Shown: in pieces, positions 1-10,866 of the stretch
Position numbering within the stretch: the stretch's first letter is position 1
How the letters are laid out: every line of letters begins with the position of its first letter
Origin: Sesamum alatum
Lineage: Eukaryota > Streptophyta > Magnoliopsida > Lamiales > Pedaliaceae
Assembly: GCA_034509735.1 (NCBI GenBank)
Contig: JACGWO010000005.1
Span: forward strand, 12,947,264 to 13,011,263
DNA: 64,000 nt
Direction of reading: 5' to 3'
Program-made: the position numbers and the translations under genes
The notes under the pieces: model-generated
Database searches by the model: none
The model's input: only the letters and a program-made list of their open reading frames with translations
What the model was told of the DNA's origin: nothing

Positions 1-152
1 ATAAATAAAACATGAGGTATAATATTAAATCGCCATTACAAGAGTAGAATACATGCCGATATTGGGCACGTATATATCATGAGTCATCTCCAATCAAAAT
101 CACATATGAAAATTACGCAAAAATTAAAATGGAAATTTATTTATTAAGATAA

Positions 153-909
153 GGCGTAATTGCATTTACTGCCCCGTATATTAGGGGAATGGCAAAATAA
201 GGACCTTAAATATAGGGGTGGCAAATACTGCCCTAGAATTAACTTTTTTTTTTGGCAATTGCAGGACCCCGGCCACCGAATTTTTAAAAGTGACTGGAAT
301 TTACTGATGTGGACAAATTTAGGGTTTTTTAAATTGGGAAAAAAGCTGACTGGGCATACTTTAAAAATATCCTGCCACATAAGCGCTGACATGGCAAAAA
401 TATATAAAATAAATTTTAGTTTTACATTATGTATATAATTATAAATTATAAAAATAAAATTATTATATAATATAAATTAAAAAAATTATATTTTAAATAT
501 AATTTTAAATTATTATATCATAATAAATTTTAAATTTACATGTATATATTTATATATTACACTATTATATATTATAAATTATTTAAAAAAATTTAATTTA
601 TATTATATAATAATGTAATATATAATTATACACATAATATAAATTTAAAATTCATTTTATATATTTTTTTTCATGTCAGCACTTATGTGGCAGGATATTT
701 TAAAATATGCCCAGTTAGTTTTTTCCCCAATCTAAAAAACCCTATATTTGTCCACGTCAGCAAATTCCGGCCACTTTCAAAAATTCGGAGGCCGGAGTCC
801 TGCAATTGCCAAAACAAAATTAATTCCAGGATAGTATTTGACACCCCTATATTTAAGGTCCTTATTTTTCCAGCCCCCTAATATACGGGGCAGTAAATGC
901 AATTAAGCC
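153..909. mobile_element. MULE-type MITE with long terminal inverted repeats
   Basis: The left end (GGCGTAATTGCATTTACTGC) and the reverse complement of the right end (GGCTTAATTGCATTTACTGC) match at 19 of 20 bases. Recognisable inverted homology runs about 320 bases inward on each side, leaving a short AT-rich centre. A perfect 9-bp direct duplication TTAAGATAA flanks the element at 144-152 and 910-918. Nine-bp duplications are the mark of Mutator-like elements. No transposase is encoded; the short reading frames here are just the two arms read in opposite directions. A transcript would fold into a long hairpin. Class is inferred from the duplication length and long arms. Confidence 0.85.
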
Positions 910-918
910 TTAAGATAA

Positions 919-966
919 TGACTTCCTGAAAATCAATTAAACAATACTTGCTAAAAATGACTAAGA

Positions 967-997
<31 letters not shown>

Positions 998-1900
998 CTG
1001 CTGCTCTTCTGCAGTTTCCGACGCCACCTTGAATAAACGAAGCTCGTTGTAAAAGTCGTTGCATGTCGACATACATCACAATATGAATAACGAAAACACC
1101 TATTAAATTTTATTCCTTTATCATTATAGGATAGCAAGTAAGTTCTATAACTTTTAAATTTTTTACAATTTTAATAAATTCAATTGTTAGAGTTTTCAAA
1201 TGTTGCTGAAAAAAAGCATGTGCGCACATGGTGAATTTTTTTATTTGGGCTTTTGTTCCTATTGGTTGATATAATGGACCAAAATTGCAAAAAGATAAAA
1301 GGTTATAGGACTTATTTGCTACTCTAGAAAGATAAAAAACTAATGCCAAAATGCAAAAGATACATGGATGAAAATTCGCTTCCTTGCTAGCAAAAAATTG
1401 GCCAATGTGGACAACAACCCCAAATTTTACAAAACACATGCAAAGGCACGTGCTTTTTAATTCCCGGCACATTTGCAAACACCAACGACTGAAGGACTAA
1501 AATCACGAAAATTTTAAAAGTTACAGGACTTATTTGCTATCCTGAAAAAATAGAGGATTAAAACTCCAAAATGCAAAAGATACATCACGAAAAATACATT
1601 GAAGATTCTTTATCAAATTCCGGTTGTCGTTTAAAACAAATTTTGCCACGGAAGATGTCTCCATCACAATACTCTAATTTTCCACGAAGATTTTTATCCG
1701 TAGCAATGATTTGCGATGGGATTTTTGCCACTTCCTTTTTGTATTCGACGGATGTTCTTGGTCAAAATCTATCGCATGCAATTAATTGATTTTTGTGTTT
1801 TTTTTTATAGAATCATCTCTATATCTATTCTATATATTATCAAATATATATATATATATATGGAATTAAGTTCTTTAATTTTTTGGTTTGACTAAAATTA
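919..1900. other. AT-rich interval, no gene seen
   Basis: It holds a (TA)n microsatellite at about 968-997, another at about 1843-1860, and a direct duplication with an offset near 219 bases: the phrase CCAAAATGCAAAAGATACAT occurs at 1346 and 1566, and GGACTTATTTGCTA at 1308 and 1526. The phrases resemble those of the MITE-like units at 37225 and 45396, so this is probably a decayed relative. Reading frames here show no recognisable domain. Confidence 0.5.
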
Positions 1901-2319
1901 GGGTAAATTACAGCCACCTCCCATGAAGTTTGACACAAATACCCCCTTGTTGTTTGAAAAATTATTAATATCCCCCTGAAGTTTGTAATTTTTAACCAAA
2001 GGCTTCAAATTGACCATTTTGCCCTTGAATTTTTAGTTAAAATTGTAGAAAAATCAATCGAGGTAAATTGCAATATTGTTTCTCTGTGTAAAAAACTTAA
2101 GAAACCTCTCCCTGCGCATTGTAGTCCAAAAAAATTCAAAAAACTTTAAGAATAATTCAGTTTGCATAAGGGCATTTTGGTCAGCTCACCCATAAAACTG
2201 AATGGAAATGGGTTATTTGTTAGACTGTTACAAATCTCAGGGGGTATTTATAATTTTTCAAACAACGAGTGGTATTTATAATTATGTCAAACCTCAGGAA
2301 AGGTAGCTGTAATTTACCT
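1901..2319. mobile_element. MITE with GGGTAAATTACA ends, copy 1
   Basis: The left end GGGTAAATTACAGCCACCTC is mirrored at the right by an end that reads GGTAAATTACAGCTACCT on the other strand. The flanks carry a 9-bp duplication with one mismatch (CTAAAATTA at 1892-1900, TTAAAATTA at 2320-2328). A second copy of the same family lies at 37941-38367 with colinear interior phrases such as TTGACCATTTTGCCCTTGA. The element is non-coding. The 9-bp duplication suggests mobilisation by a Mutator-like transposase. Confidence 0.8.
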
Positions 2320-2548
2320 TTAAAATTAATGTATCCCTGTGAAAGTATTACTTCTGGTGACAACAATACATATTAATACAATATATTATTGTCATGCATA
2401 AATTAAAGTTTCTTAATTTTTTGAATTTAGAACCTTGAATTTAATTAATTAAATAATTAATTTATGAAGTGTTCACGTTCCCAAAGGTTGGAATATAAAT
2501 TAAGGAAATGGCTAGTTGAAAAATTCAAATCTAAGTACATGTAATTAA

Positions 2549-3428
2549 CGTGTTTGCGAGAGCTTCTGCTTTTAAAGAAGTGATTTTCGTAGAAAACGTT
2601 GAAAGTTGTAGCAAAATCAAAGGTGGGTAGTGTTTGTAAAAAAAGTGAAAAGCAGATAAAAGCTAAATTGGGTAGTGTTTGTGAAAAAAAATATTTCTAA
2701 AATAAGTTTAATTGATTAAAGGCCGTTTTGTCCCCATGTATTAAGAAAATATCATTTTTGCTTAATATTTGCACTAATCTCTTGATTACAATACTTATTT
2801 TTCCTAAGAAATAATACATTTTATTTCAATTAGTATATCTCATATTTAACTTTTTACAAAATGATTATCATTTGTATTATTAAAATATTCAATACTATAA
2901 TAGAAAAATTGGACGTTTAATTCAATAATGTCCCCATAATATAATATAATTGTTCATTCATGCACAATAAATAAACTTGTATGATTGACAAAAAAAATTA
3001 TTTTTTTAATTAATCATAGCAATTTAATTTATATTTTTCTATGATTTAGGAATAATATCATATAATATAAAAAATAAAATATTAAAATTTTAAAATATTA
3101 AACATGTGAAATTATATTTTGTTAGTGATAAATTATTCAAATTATTTGAAAATTCTAACATTAACTTTAGATGGGTTAAAAATAAATTAAAAAAGGTAAA
3201 CTCGAATTGAAATTATCATAATGAGGGTAAAGTAGTCTAAAAAGAAGTTGAATTTATTTACAAAAAAGCCTAAGCAGCTAGAAGCACTCCCAAGGTGCTT
3301 CCAGCTTTTGGCTTAAAAATACTTCTTGTAGCAGTTCTAGAAGCATAAGTTAGCATCCCAAACATTTCAAAAGTGTTTTCAGCATCTAGAAGCTTAAAAA
3401 CGCTTTTTCGAAGCTCGCACAAACACTC
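2549..3428. mobile_element. Probable hAT-type non-autonomous element
   Basis: The left end (GTGTTTGCGAGAGCTTC) and the reverse complement of the right end (GTGTTTGTGCGAGCTTC) are similar. Phrases such as AAAAGCTAAA, TTGTAGCA and AGAAGC recur in opposite orientation near the two ends. The GTGTTTG start is common in plant hAT-type MITEs. I could not find an 8-bp duplication, so the exact ends and class are tentative. The interior is AT-rich and non-coding. Confidence 0.45.
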
Positions 3429-3439
3429 CCTCAAAGTAC

Positions 3440-3690
3440 TTGTGTGTATAGCCGAACGAAGAAGTCTACAACGGGTAAGTATCATTTGTAGTACCCCTTT
3501 TCGTTCCAACCCTATGGCCTCTTTGATGATATGCATGCTTTCTTTATTCATGAGATACACGAACGCCAGGGAGATTCAAGGGAACACCCCTTGAACGTCT
3601 CTTTTATATTTCTGTTTATGCATGTTTTAATTTATGTTTACATTTTAATACATCGTGCTTCCACACGCGCCCTCTCCTCGGACGATCCAC
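3440..3690 (+). repeat. Copia LTR fragment (3' end)
   Basis: The stretch ACAACGGGTAAGTATC, then CCCTATGGCC, ATTCATGAGATACAC and GGGAACACCCCTTGAACG follows the same order as the 3' part of the complete LTRs at 14200-14469 and 53280-53520. It ends with GACGATCCACATA, close to the usual LTR end, but the last bases are lost where LINE sequence begins. Only about 250 bases remain and no 5' portion lies to the left. Confidence 0.75.
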
Positions 3691-4555
3691 ATAGTGTTAC
3701 ATAGTCGTGCAAAATAATCCATTAGTTGATTACCTTTTTGATGGATATGTGAGAACCACAACAAGATCAGTGTGTGTGCAATGTATAGACGGCCAAGCAA
3801 AATTTGGGCACACTAATTCTCAGCCTGCCTGGATGCAATGACGTGGAGTACCACTTGTCCATCCAACTCGACCCAAAACTGCTAAAATGCCTCGTTCAAT
3901 TTCATACTCAACACCATGTGCAATGGCCGCTAGTTCTGTAAAAACGTTTATGTACTCAACCCAACCTTCTTGGAACGCCATAGAGATTGTATCGTTCAAT
4001 TTCTAATGACAACTCCCACCTGCCCATGCCTAGAATGGCTAGGCTAGAGCCCAGGTTCAACTTGTGCCAACCATCTTCTAGGGGAATCTACCTGACCACA
4101 TTGGAGGGTCTAGTTATAGGCCATGCTAGCCGTATGTTAAAGTATGCGGCCGTGCCGTCATCTCCACACCAGTCTTCTGGTTGCCATAGCCCTACCCTTT
4201 GTGCTCGGCAGACATACTCCGTTACCTAAAAGATGACCTGAGGTGTAGAAAAAGCAGTACCCTAATACTTTGATCCATTTCTCCAACCACAAGAAACAAG
4301 AAATAAACATTGCCCAACAATTTCTTATATGTCTCACATGCATAGCAAACGAATTTAAATTATTCCGTTCATGGAGTAAGTGGTGAAGTTCCCCGATATC
4401 ATGAATATGAAGCCTGAATAATTGTGGAAATAAGCTCCATACCTCACGTGCTCGAGAGCCCATCACAAACATATGGTCAATTGTCTCGATAGCGCTGCGA
4501 CATTGATATTTAGATGGAAGAAGACTCCTTACGCCATAAACGCTCATCAACCATA
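3691..4555 (-). pseudogene. L1-type LINE ORF2, C-terminal part (zinc-binding and RNase H), broken
   Basis: Read on the minus strand, 4555 down to about 4400 encodes a C-X-C/ETIDHMF/REVW pattern typical of the zf-RVT region of plant LINEs. Further down, a decayed RNase H domain ends with SHIHQKGNQLMDYFA, matching the usual SH..R.GN..AD..A. Several stops and frame changes break it. The upstream part continues at 10867-11171, on the far side of the CACTA element, so one LINE was split by that insertion. No poly(A) tail is visible at the left end. In a live LINE this region would serve target-primed reverse transcription. Confidence 0.75.
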
Positions 4556-5200
4556 CACTACAAAAAAACAAGGCTATAGCAACAGACACTTTGCAATGGA
4601 TTGCTCCATTGCAAATTGGCAACGACTTTGCAACGGATTTTTTTGATTTTTTTACATTATTGTTGAAAATTCCGTTGCAATATTCTGGTGCAAAATTCGG
4701 TTAACTTAAAAATGCCCCACATTCAACATAAGTCGTTGCAAAAGTTGTGGCAAAATGTTGCAACGACAAATTCCGTTGCAAACTTCCAACGGTTTTTGCA
4801 ACATAAATCTTTTGTTGCATACTTTGCAATGAATATTCTACTTACATCCGTTGCAAAAATATTGCAACGGATTTTGCAACGAAAATGTGTCGTTGCAAAT
4901 AAATTTTTCGATTTGCAACAGATTTAGCGATGGATATATTTTCGTTGCAAAACTTGCCGACAATTATGCAACGGTATTGCAATGACCTATGAAGTCATTG
5001 CAATCCGTACATTATAGCTGTAATCATTAATTATTGACCGTTCGATTTGCAACGGTTCTTTGCAATGGATCCATCCGTTGCAAATATGTTTGTGGCAACT
5101 GTAATCCATTATTTTAAAATTCTTCATTTTTGGCAACGGTTTTGCAATGGAAATATCATTCCGTGGTAAAGTCCATTGCAAATCCGTTGCAAAAAGCGTA
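4556..5200. repeat. CACTA left subterminal repeat array
   Basis: Motifs such as CCGTTGCAA, TTGCAACGG and GCAACGA recur in both orientations at intervals of 20-40 bases. In En/Spm elements arrays like this near the ends bind the element-encoded TNPA-type protein. That role is inferred; the motif density and its mirrored partner at the right end are seen directly. Confidence 0.8.
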
Positions 5201-5488
5201 ATATAAGAAAACATTTATTCTATTTCACACTTATTTTTATAATCGTCCATTACAACTTCTTCCTCTTCTCTCCTTCCACTCAACCGATATTTTTAGTCAA
5301 TCTTTGCATTAGACCGTTAATGATCATGTTAGTGCAACGAGTCACACATTTGGACATTTAGCTGACTTACATTAAGGTTAGTACAAAATTTTTACTAGTT
5401 TATTTATATATATTCATTTTATTCTTGGAATTTTTAGTTTTTTTTATGTATGTATGTTAATGAATATGTATAATATTTGTTGATTTTA

Positions 5489-6126
5489 GAACAAGATTGA
5501 GAGAATTGATAAAGTGGATGTATGAGAAGAATGTGCCCGGTAATCGTCATCTTACAAAATAATTTATAGATGGGGTCACCGAGTTTATGATTGGCAAAAA
5601 CATAACATGATTTTATGGATGGGGAGAAAATTTGTTGTTTAGTGTATGTAAAAATCGTAAGTACAAATCCACGGAGGAGGTGACATGCGACCTCTATAAG
5701 AAAGGTTTTAAGAAAAATTACTACAATTGGACATCTCATGGTGAGCCTATACAGATGGACTGTGAGCATCCAATGTCAGCTGACAACTCTGCAGATCAAA
5801 CAACAAGTTGGAATAACTATGAGCAATTGAATTGGGATCAGAGGATGGTGTTTGATGCAACTGGTCCTGGATCTCATCCACAAGGAGATGTATTCAATGA
5901 TTCGAGATATCCTAATGATCAATCATATGCAAATGAGGCTGGTCCAAGTTCTAATTATGATGAGGCTGACAATTTAGGAGCATGGTCTGAAAAGTTTTTT
6001 GATGTCGTGCGCATTGCAGATCAACCGTTATATGTTGGGAGCGAAACTCACTCTCAGTTATCTGCGGTAGCGAGGTTAGTAAACATCAAATCTGAACAAG
6101 CATTTAGAATTTTGAAAGTTTTGTGA
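5489..6126 (+). pseudogene. CACTA TNP2-like transposase, N-terminal remnant
   Basis: From about 5515 the reading MYEKNVPG, then IDGVTEF, then CKNRKYKSTEEVTCDLYKKG and NYYNWTSHGEP follows the start of plant TNP2-type transposases, a region that precedes the catalytic core. An open frame runs 5632-6126 and ends at TGA with an acidic, serine-rich stretch. Upstream frame breaks and a stop interrupt the first 50 codons. The family protein is usually many hundreds of residues long; here everything after about residue 210 is replaced by tandem repeats, so no catalytic residues remain. Confidence 0.75.
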
Positions 6127-6237
6127 GCAAGCTAGGATAAACCTGCTAGGGGTCAAAACCCTCGTCGTAAAAGAACTGCATATGCTACACTCCGGTAATT
6201 GCCGATAACTCCCCGATTGCAGAGGTTGCATGCTTAA

Positions 6238-6850
6238 ATCATAATAAATTTTAAAAATATTTTATCTCATTTACTAATTGAAGATTATATCTTAAATCAT
6301 TTATCTCCTTTCATTTTAAAAATATTTATTAATTATAAAATATTTTATCTCATTTATTAATTAAAAATATATCTTAAATCATTTATCTCATTTAATTTTA
6401 AAAGTAATTATTAATTTTAAATATATTTTATCTCATTTACTAATTGAAGATTATATCTTAAATCATTTATCTCATTTTATTTTAAAAATATTTATTAATT
6501 ATAAATTTTTTTATCTTATTTATTAATTAAAAATATATCTTAAATTATTTATCTCATTTAATTTTAAAAGTAATTATTAATTTTGAAAATATTTTATCTC
6601 ATTTACTAATTGAAGATTATATCTTAAATCATTTATCTCATTTCATTTTAAAAATATTTATTAATTATAAAATATTTTATCTCATTTATTAATTGAAAAT
6701 ATATCTTAAATTATTTATCTCATTTAATTTAAAAATAATTATTAATTTTAAAATTATTTTATCTCATTTACTAATTGAATAGTATATTTGAAATCATTTA
6801 TCTCATTTAATTTTAAAAATAATTAATAATTTTAAAAGTATTTTATCTTT
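6238..6850. repeat. 166-bp AT-rich tandem repeat
   Basis: The phrase TTTACTAATTGAAGATTATA begins at about 6270, 6436 and 6602, with a diverged copy at 6767, giving a period of 165-166 bases. Each unit consists of two related halves of about 83 bases (ATTTATCTCATTT recurs in each half). It covers about 3.7 units, lies inside the CACTA element and has no coding potential. Confidence 0.85.
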
Positions 6851-7430
6851 TTACACTTTCCCTCGTCATTTTTGCATAACCCTAATTTCCCCCCATTTCT
6901 CTTCCCATTTTTGCATAACCCTCTTTCCTTCCCCATTTTTGCATAACCCTAATTTCCCCCCCTTTCCCTCCCTCTTTTCCCCCTCTCCCCCTCCCCCCTT
7001 CCCCATTCATTTTCAGCCAACAACCCATGCCCCCCTCCTTTTCTCTTCGCTTTTCTTAGTCCCCGCCGGTGCCCGCCGCCGTCGAGGTTCTCCCCTCCTC
7101 CTTTCCTCTCCTCTTCTCTTTCTTCTCTTTTCTTTCTTCTATTTTTTTTTTCAATTTTTCTCTCATTTTTTCAGTTTTGCCGCCGCCGCCCGCCGTCGCC
7201 GTCGAGCGAGGTTCTCCTCTCCTCTTCTCTTTCTCCTCTTTTCTTTCTTCTATTTTTTTTTTCAGTTTTTCTCTCCTTTATTCAGTTTCGCCGCCGCCGA
7301 CGAGTGAGGTTCTCCCCGTCTCCTTCGTCTCCGGTTCTCCTTCACCAGAACCAAACAGGTCGCCAGTAAGTGCTCATAATTTCACTCCACCCCACAAGGA
7401 AAAAAAGAAAAACAAGTAGAAAGGATGAAC
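6850..7430 (+). other. Pyrimidine-rich segment inside the CACTA element
   Basis: The plus strand is dominated by C and T, with TTTTTGCATAACCCT occurring three times (about 6869, 6911, 6937) and blocks of CCGCCGCC and TTCTCTTTCTTCT. Two overlapping open frames (6939-7307 and 7069-7419) are low in complexity and show no domain. A duplicated block (TCTCCTCTTTTCTTTCTTCT-like) suggests local slippage. It may be a leader or promoter of the element's second gene; that is inference. Confidence 0.5.
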
Positions 7431-7608
7431 TAATTTTATAGTTGTAGCTGAATAGCTTATGAGTCGACATTAGTGGGTTGTTTTCTTCTCAATGTTTTGT
7501 TTGCTTTTTTGTATGTGTTGGTGGATATTCTAGTTATAAAACTCAAAAGTTTTTCTGCGCCTAAGCTTCAAATTACCCTGGTAATGTGAATTGGAGAATA
7601 TGAATCGG

Positions 7609-7750
7609 AGATTGAACATTTGTTAATGTACATTTCTGGGCTTGAACATTTGTTTCAGATAGGTATATGAGATTGAACATTTGTTAATGTACATTTCTGG
7701 GCTTGAACATTTGTTTCAGATAGGTATATGAGATTGAACATTTGTTAATT
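7609..7750 (+). repeat. 61-bp tandem repeat, about 2.3 copies
   Basis: ATTGAACATTTGTTAATGTA starts at 7611, 7672 and (partly) 7733, giving a 61-base period. The first two units are identical or nearly so over their length, so the duplication is recent compared with the minisatellite just downstream. Confidence 0.85.
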
Positions 7751-7914
7751 GCTACTACATTTCTTGTTTAAGTATTGTTGAATTTTTATAACTATTGTTG
7801 GAGGTGTGCGTAGAACATGATTGTGGTTGGTATATTGAGGTGGATGGGAATGATAATTATATTGATGAGGTTGGATGAGTGTTGTTGGTTATGATTGTAG
7901 ATTAAGATTTATAT

Positions 7915-9305
7915 TAACATAAACTCATCTAAACTAATGTAATTTAGCTATATCACAAGTTAAAAATTCAACTAAACTAATTTAACTTAGTTAACTAATT
8001 TAAATAAACTAATTTAACTAAACTAATTTAACTTAGTTAATTCACAAGTTAAAAATTCAACTAAACTAATGTAATTATGTTAACCTTCAATTTAAATTCT
8101 TTAACTAAACTAATTTAACTTAGTTAACCCACAAGTTAAAAACTCAACTCAACTAATGTAATTTTGTTAACCTTCAACTTAAAATCTTCAACTAAACTAA
8201 TTTAACTTAGTTATATCACAAGTTAAAAATTCAACTAAACTAATGTAACTTAGTTAACTTTCAAGTTAAGTATTCAATTAAACTAATTTAATTTAGTTAA
8301 CTCACAAGTTAAAACTTAACTAAAATAATATAATTTTGTTAACTTTCAACTTAAATTTTTTAATTAAACTAATTTAACTTAGTTAACTCACAAGTTAAAA
8401 ATTCAACTAAACAAATGTAATTTTAATAACTTTCAACTCAAAATCTTCAACTAAACTAATTTAACTTAGTTATATCACAAGTTAAAACTTCAACTAAACT
8501 AATTTAATTTTGTTGACTTTCAACTTAAATTCTTTAACTAAACTAATTGAACTTAGTTAACCCACAAGTTAAAAACTCAATTCAACTAATGTAATTTTGT
8601 TAACTTTCAACTTTAAATCTTTAACTAAAACTTAGTTATATCACAAGTTAAAAATTCAACTAAACTAATGTAACTTAGTTAACTTTCAAGCTAAAATCTT
8701 CAATTAAACTAATTTAACTTAGCTAACCCACAAGTTAAAAACTCAACTCAACTAATGTAATTTTGTTAATTTTCAACTTAAAATCTTTAACTAAACTAAT
8801 TTAACTTAGTTATATCACAAGTTAAAAATTCAACTAAACAAATGTAATTTTAATAACTTTCAACTCAAAATCTTTAACTAAACTAATTTAAGTTAGTTAT
8901 ATCACAAGTTAAAAATTCAACTAAACTAATGTAATTTTGTTAACTTTCAACTTAAATTCTTTAACTAAACTAATTTAACTTAGTTAACCCACAAGTTAAA
9001 AAACTCAATTCAACTAATGTAATTTTGTTAACTTTCAACTTAAAATCTTTAACTAAAACTTAGTTATATCACAAGTTAAAAATTCAACTAAACTAATGTA
9101 ACTTAGTTAACTTTCAAGTTAAAATCTTCAATTAAACTAATTTAACTTAGTTAACCCATAAGTTAAAACTCAACTCAACTAATGTAATTTTGTTAATTTT
9201 CAACTTAAAATCTTAATTAAACTAATTTAACTTAGTTATACCACAAGTTAAAAATTCAACTAAACTAATGTAACTTAGTTATATCACAAGTTAAAACCTC
9301 AATTA
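7915..9305. repeat. 86-87-bp minisatellite, about 16 copies
   Basis: CACAAGTTAAAAATTCAACT recurs at about 7954, 8043, 8130, 8216, 8303 and onward every 86-87 bases to about 9290. Each unit also contains AACTAATTTAACTTAGTTA, which is partly palindromic, and TTTTGTTAACTTTCAACTT. Units differ by point changes and a few short deletions. The array fills the space where the transposase body and the start of the second gene should be. It is non-coding and has no spacer structure. Confidence 0.9.
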
Positions 9306-9318
9306 TGTTCATGTAGAT

Positions 9319-10074
9319 ATGGTACGAGGAGGATTTAGAGGAGGTAGGGGACATAGGGCTAGACCATCATCTACCCCACCGCTTGTTCCAGCTACACATG
9401 TAGCTCGAGATACGCCTTTCTCCTCTCCTACTCTACCTCGTTTTCATGTTGAGATGGGAAATACATTTTAAATAAACTTATAGGTGGAGAAGTGTTGGAA
9501 AACAAGAGAAGGCAATTGGGCTGGTCCGAGAGCTGTGGATGCAGTTGTAAGTTTATATTATTTACATTGAAATCAAAGTAAATAATTTAATTTATTTCCA
9601 AATTATTTGCTAATTATAATATTTTTAATTGTATAGGAGAAATTTCAAAAGTTCAGTGATGATCATAATATTGCTTCTCAAAGTCTACCGGAGTCATCTT
9701 CGAGCACATCGGTTCACGATCAACAACTATGGTTGGAAGCAATTGGAGGAGCAAAGAAGGATTGAGTTTGGGGGATAGGCTCGACGACAAGGATTTATAA
9801 TTCTTCTATCTCGACTAGAACAACCAATCTCACTCCAGTATAGGAGAACCATGAATCAGAGTTGGTACAAAAGTTGTTTTGTGAAAACGAGAATATGAAA
9901 CGACAAGTAGAGCGCAACACTAAAAAGATGGAGAAAATAATGATTTTCATGTCCATTAAATTTGGTACCGCGCTTGAAGATGATATGAGCGAGTCTAAAG
10001 ATAATCCCGGTGATATCCCACCCGACCACCCACCTTCACAAGATTGTGAAAATGAATTTGATCCCCCTTTTTAA
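9319..10074 (+). pseudogene. CACTA second gene (En/Spm plant transposase type), C-terminal part
   Basis: It begins MVRGGFRGGRGHRARPSS at 9319 and later encodes LWLEAIGGAKKD followed by GIGSTTRIYN, which matches the W..vGG.kKGr.yGlGs signature near the end of plant En/Spm-type proteins. A likely intron lies at about 9549-9637 (GTAAGT to TATAG). The last open stretch (9862-10074) is charged and coiled-coil-like (ENENMKRQVERNTKKMEK), then ends DPPF and a stop. A stop falls inside the signature region (KKD then TGA) and another follows MGNTF, so it is broken. The N-terminal half is missing or replaced by the minisatellite. Confidence 0.7.
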
Positions 10075-10209
10075 ATATGTATGCTTTAAAATTAAATACT
10101 TTTATTTTGTGGATTGGAATGTTCAATTATCTTTATTATAAGTATTTTTTCTTAAATATATTGTCATATTTGAATTTATAAATTGTAGAGTTAAATTAAA
10201 TATATTTTT

Positions 10210-10866
10210 ATTATTGGATATAAATTATGAAATTATCATTGCAAACGAAAATAATTTTGCAATAGATTGTTGTTGCGATTATCGTGGTAAAATTTACAAT
10301 GGATTGTTGTTGCAATTGTCGTTGTAAACGGAATTTATTTTGCAGCAAATTGCAGTAAATTATGTCGTTGTAAATTTTGCAACGTAATGTCGATGCAAAA
10401 AATTATTGCAATATTGGAACAACTTCCGTTGCAAATGTTGTTGCAAATAAAATAAATTTTTCAATGGATTGTAGTTAAATATTTCGTTGCAAATGCAACA
10501 GAGTGCAGTTGCAAACATTCTGTTGCAATATTGCAATGACTTTTCATTGCAAATGTAGTTGCAAATAAAAATTGATTTTACAACGAATTGCCAACAACTT
10601 TGACACTAATATACCATCGCAAAGTTGTTGCAAAATATAAAAAGTCAACTTTTTAAAAAACGAATTTTGCAATAAAATTTTGCAACAGATAAAATACCAT
10701 GGCAATATTTTGCAACGGACAAAAAATCCGTCGCTATATAACAGTGATACCTATAGCAAGAGAAACTATTCCATTGCAAAATTCCGTGGCAAATCATTTT
10801 TGCAACGAAATTTTTTATGAAATCCGTTGCAAAAATCCATTGCTATAAGTATGTTGTTTTTTAGTG
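10210..10866. repeat. CACTA right subterminal repeat array
   Basis: Clustered motifs such as TTGCAACGGA, TCGTTGCAAA and GTTGCAAAT in both orientations mirror the left array and stop at the terminal TTAGTG. The density is similar on both sides, as expected for En/Spm-type protein-binding ends. Confidence 0.8.

Larger units (their letters stand above)
4556..10866 (+). mobile_element. CACTA (En/Spm-type) DNA transposon, defective
   Basis: The left end reads CACTACAAAAAAACAAGG and the right end, reverse-complemented, reads CACTAAAAAACAACAT. Both are followed by many TTGCAACGGA-type subterminal motifs, as in En/Spm elements. The flanking 3-bp sequences are ATA (4553-4555) and GTA (10867-10869), a target duplication with one mismatch. 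The disrupted LINE reads on across the two flanks, which supports the borders. Inside are the start of a TNP2-like transposase (5489-6126), a 166-bp tandem repeat, a pyrimidine-rich block, a 61-bp repeat, a 1.4-kb minisatellite, and the end of a second En/Spm-type gene (9319-10074). The transposase core is absent, so it could move only with help in trans. Confidence 0.9.

Noticed and set aside
160..881. Open frames in the two arms of the element at 153-909 (for example 160-438, 687-881)
   Set aside because: The minus-strand frame at 144-392 and the plus-strand frame at 687-881 encode the same text because the arms are inverted copies. This is repeat structure, not a protein.
1110..1478. 122-codon minus-strand open frame
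   Set aside because: No recognisable domain, AT-driven composition, and it overlaps a decayed duplicated non-coding repeat.
6939..7419. Two overlapping plus-strand open frames rich in Pro, Phe and Ser
   Set aside because: They are low-complexity translations of a pyrimidine-rich block and contain no domain.
7915..9305. Regular repeats that could suggest a CRISPR-like array
   Set aside because: The whole 86-87-bp unit is repeated with no unique spacers, and the context is a plant transposon.
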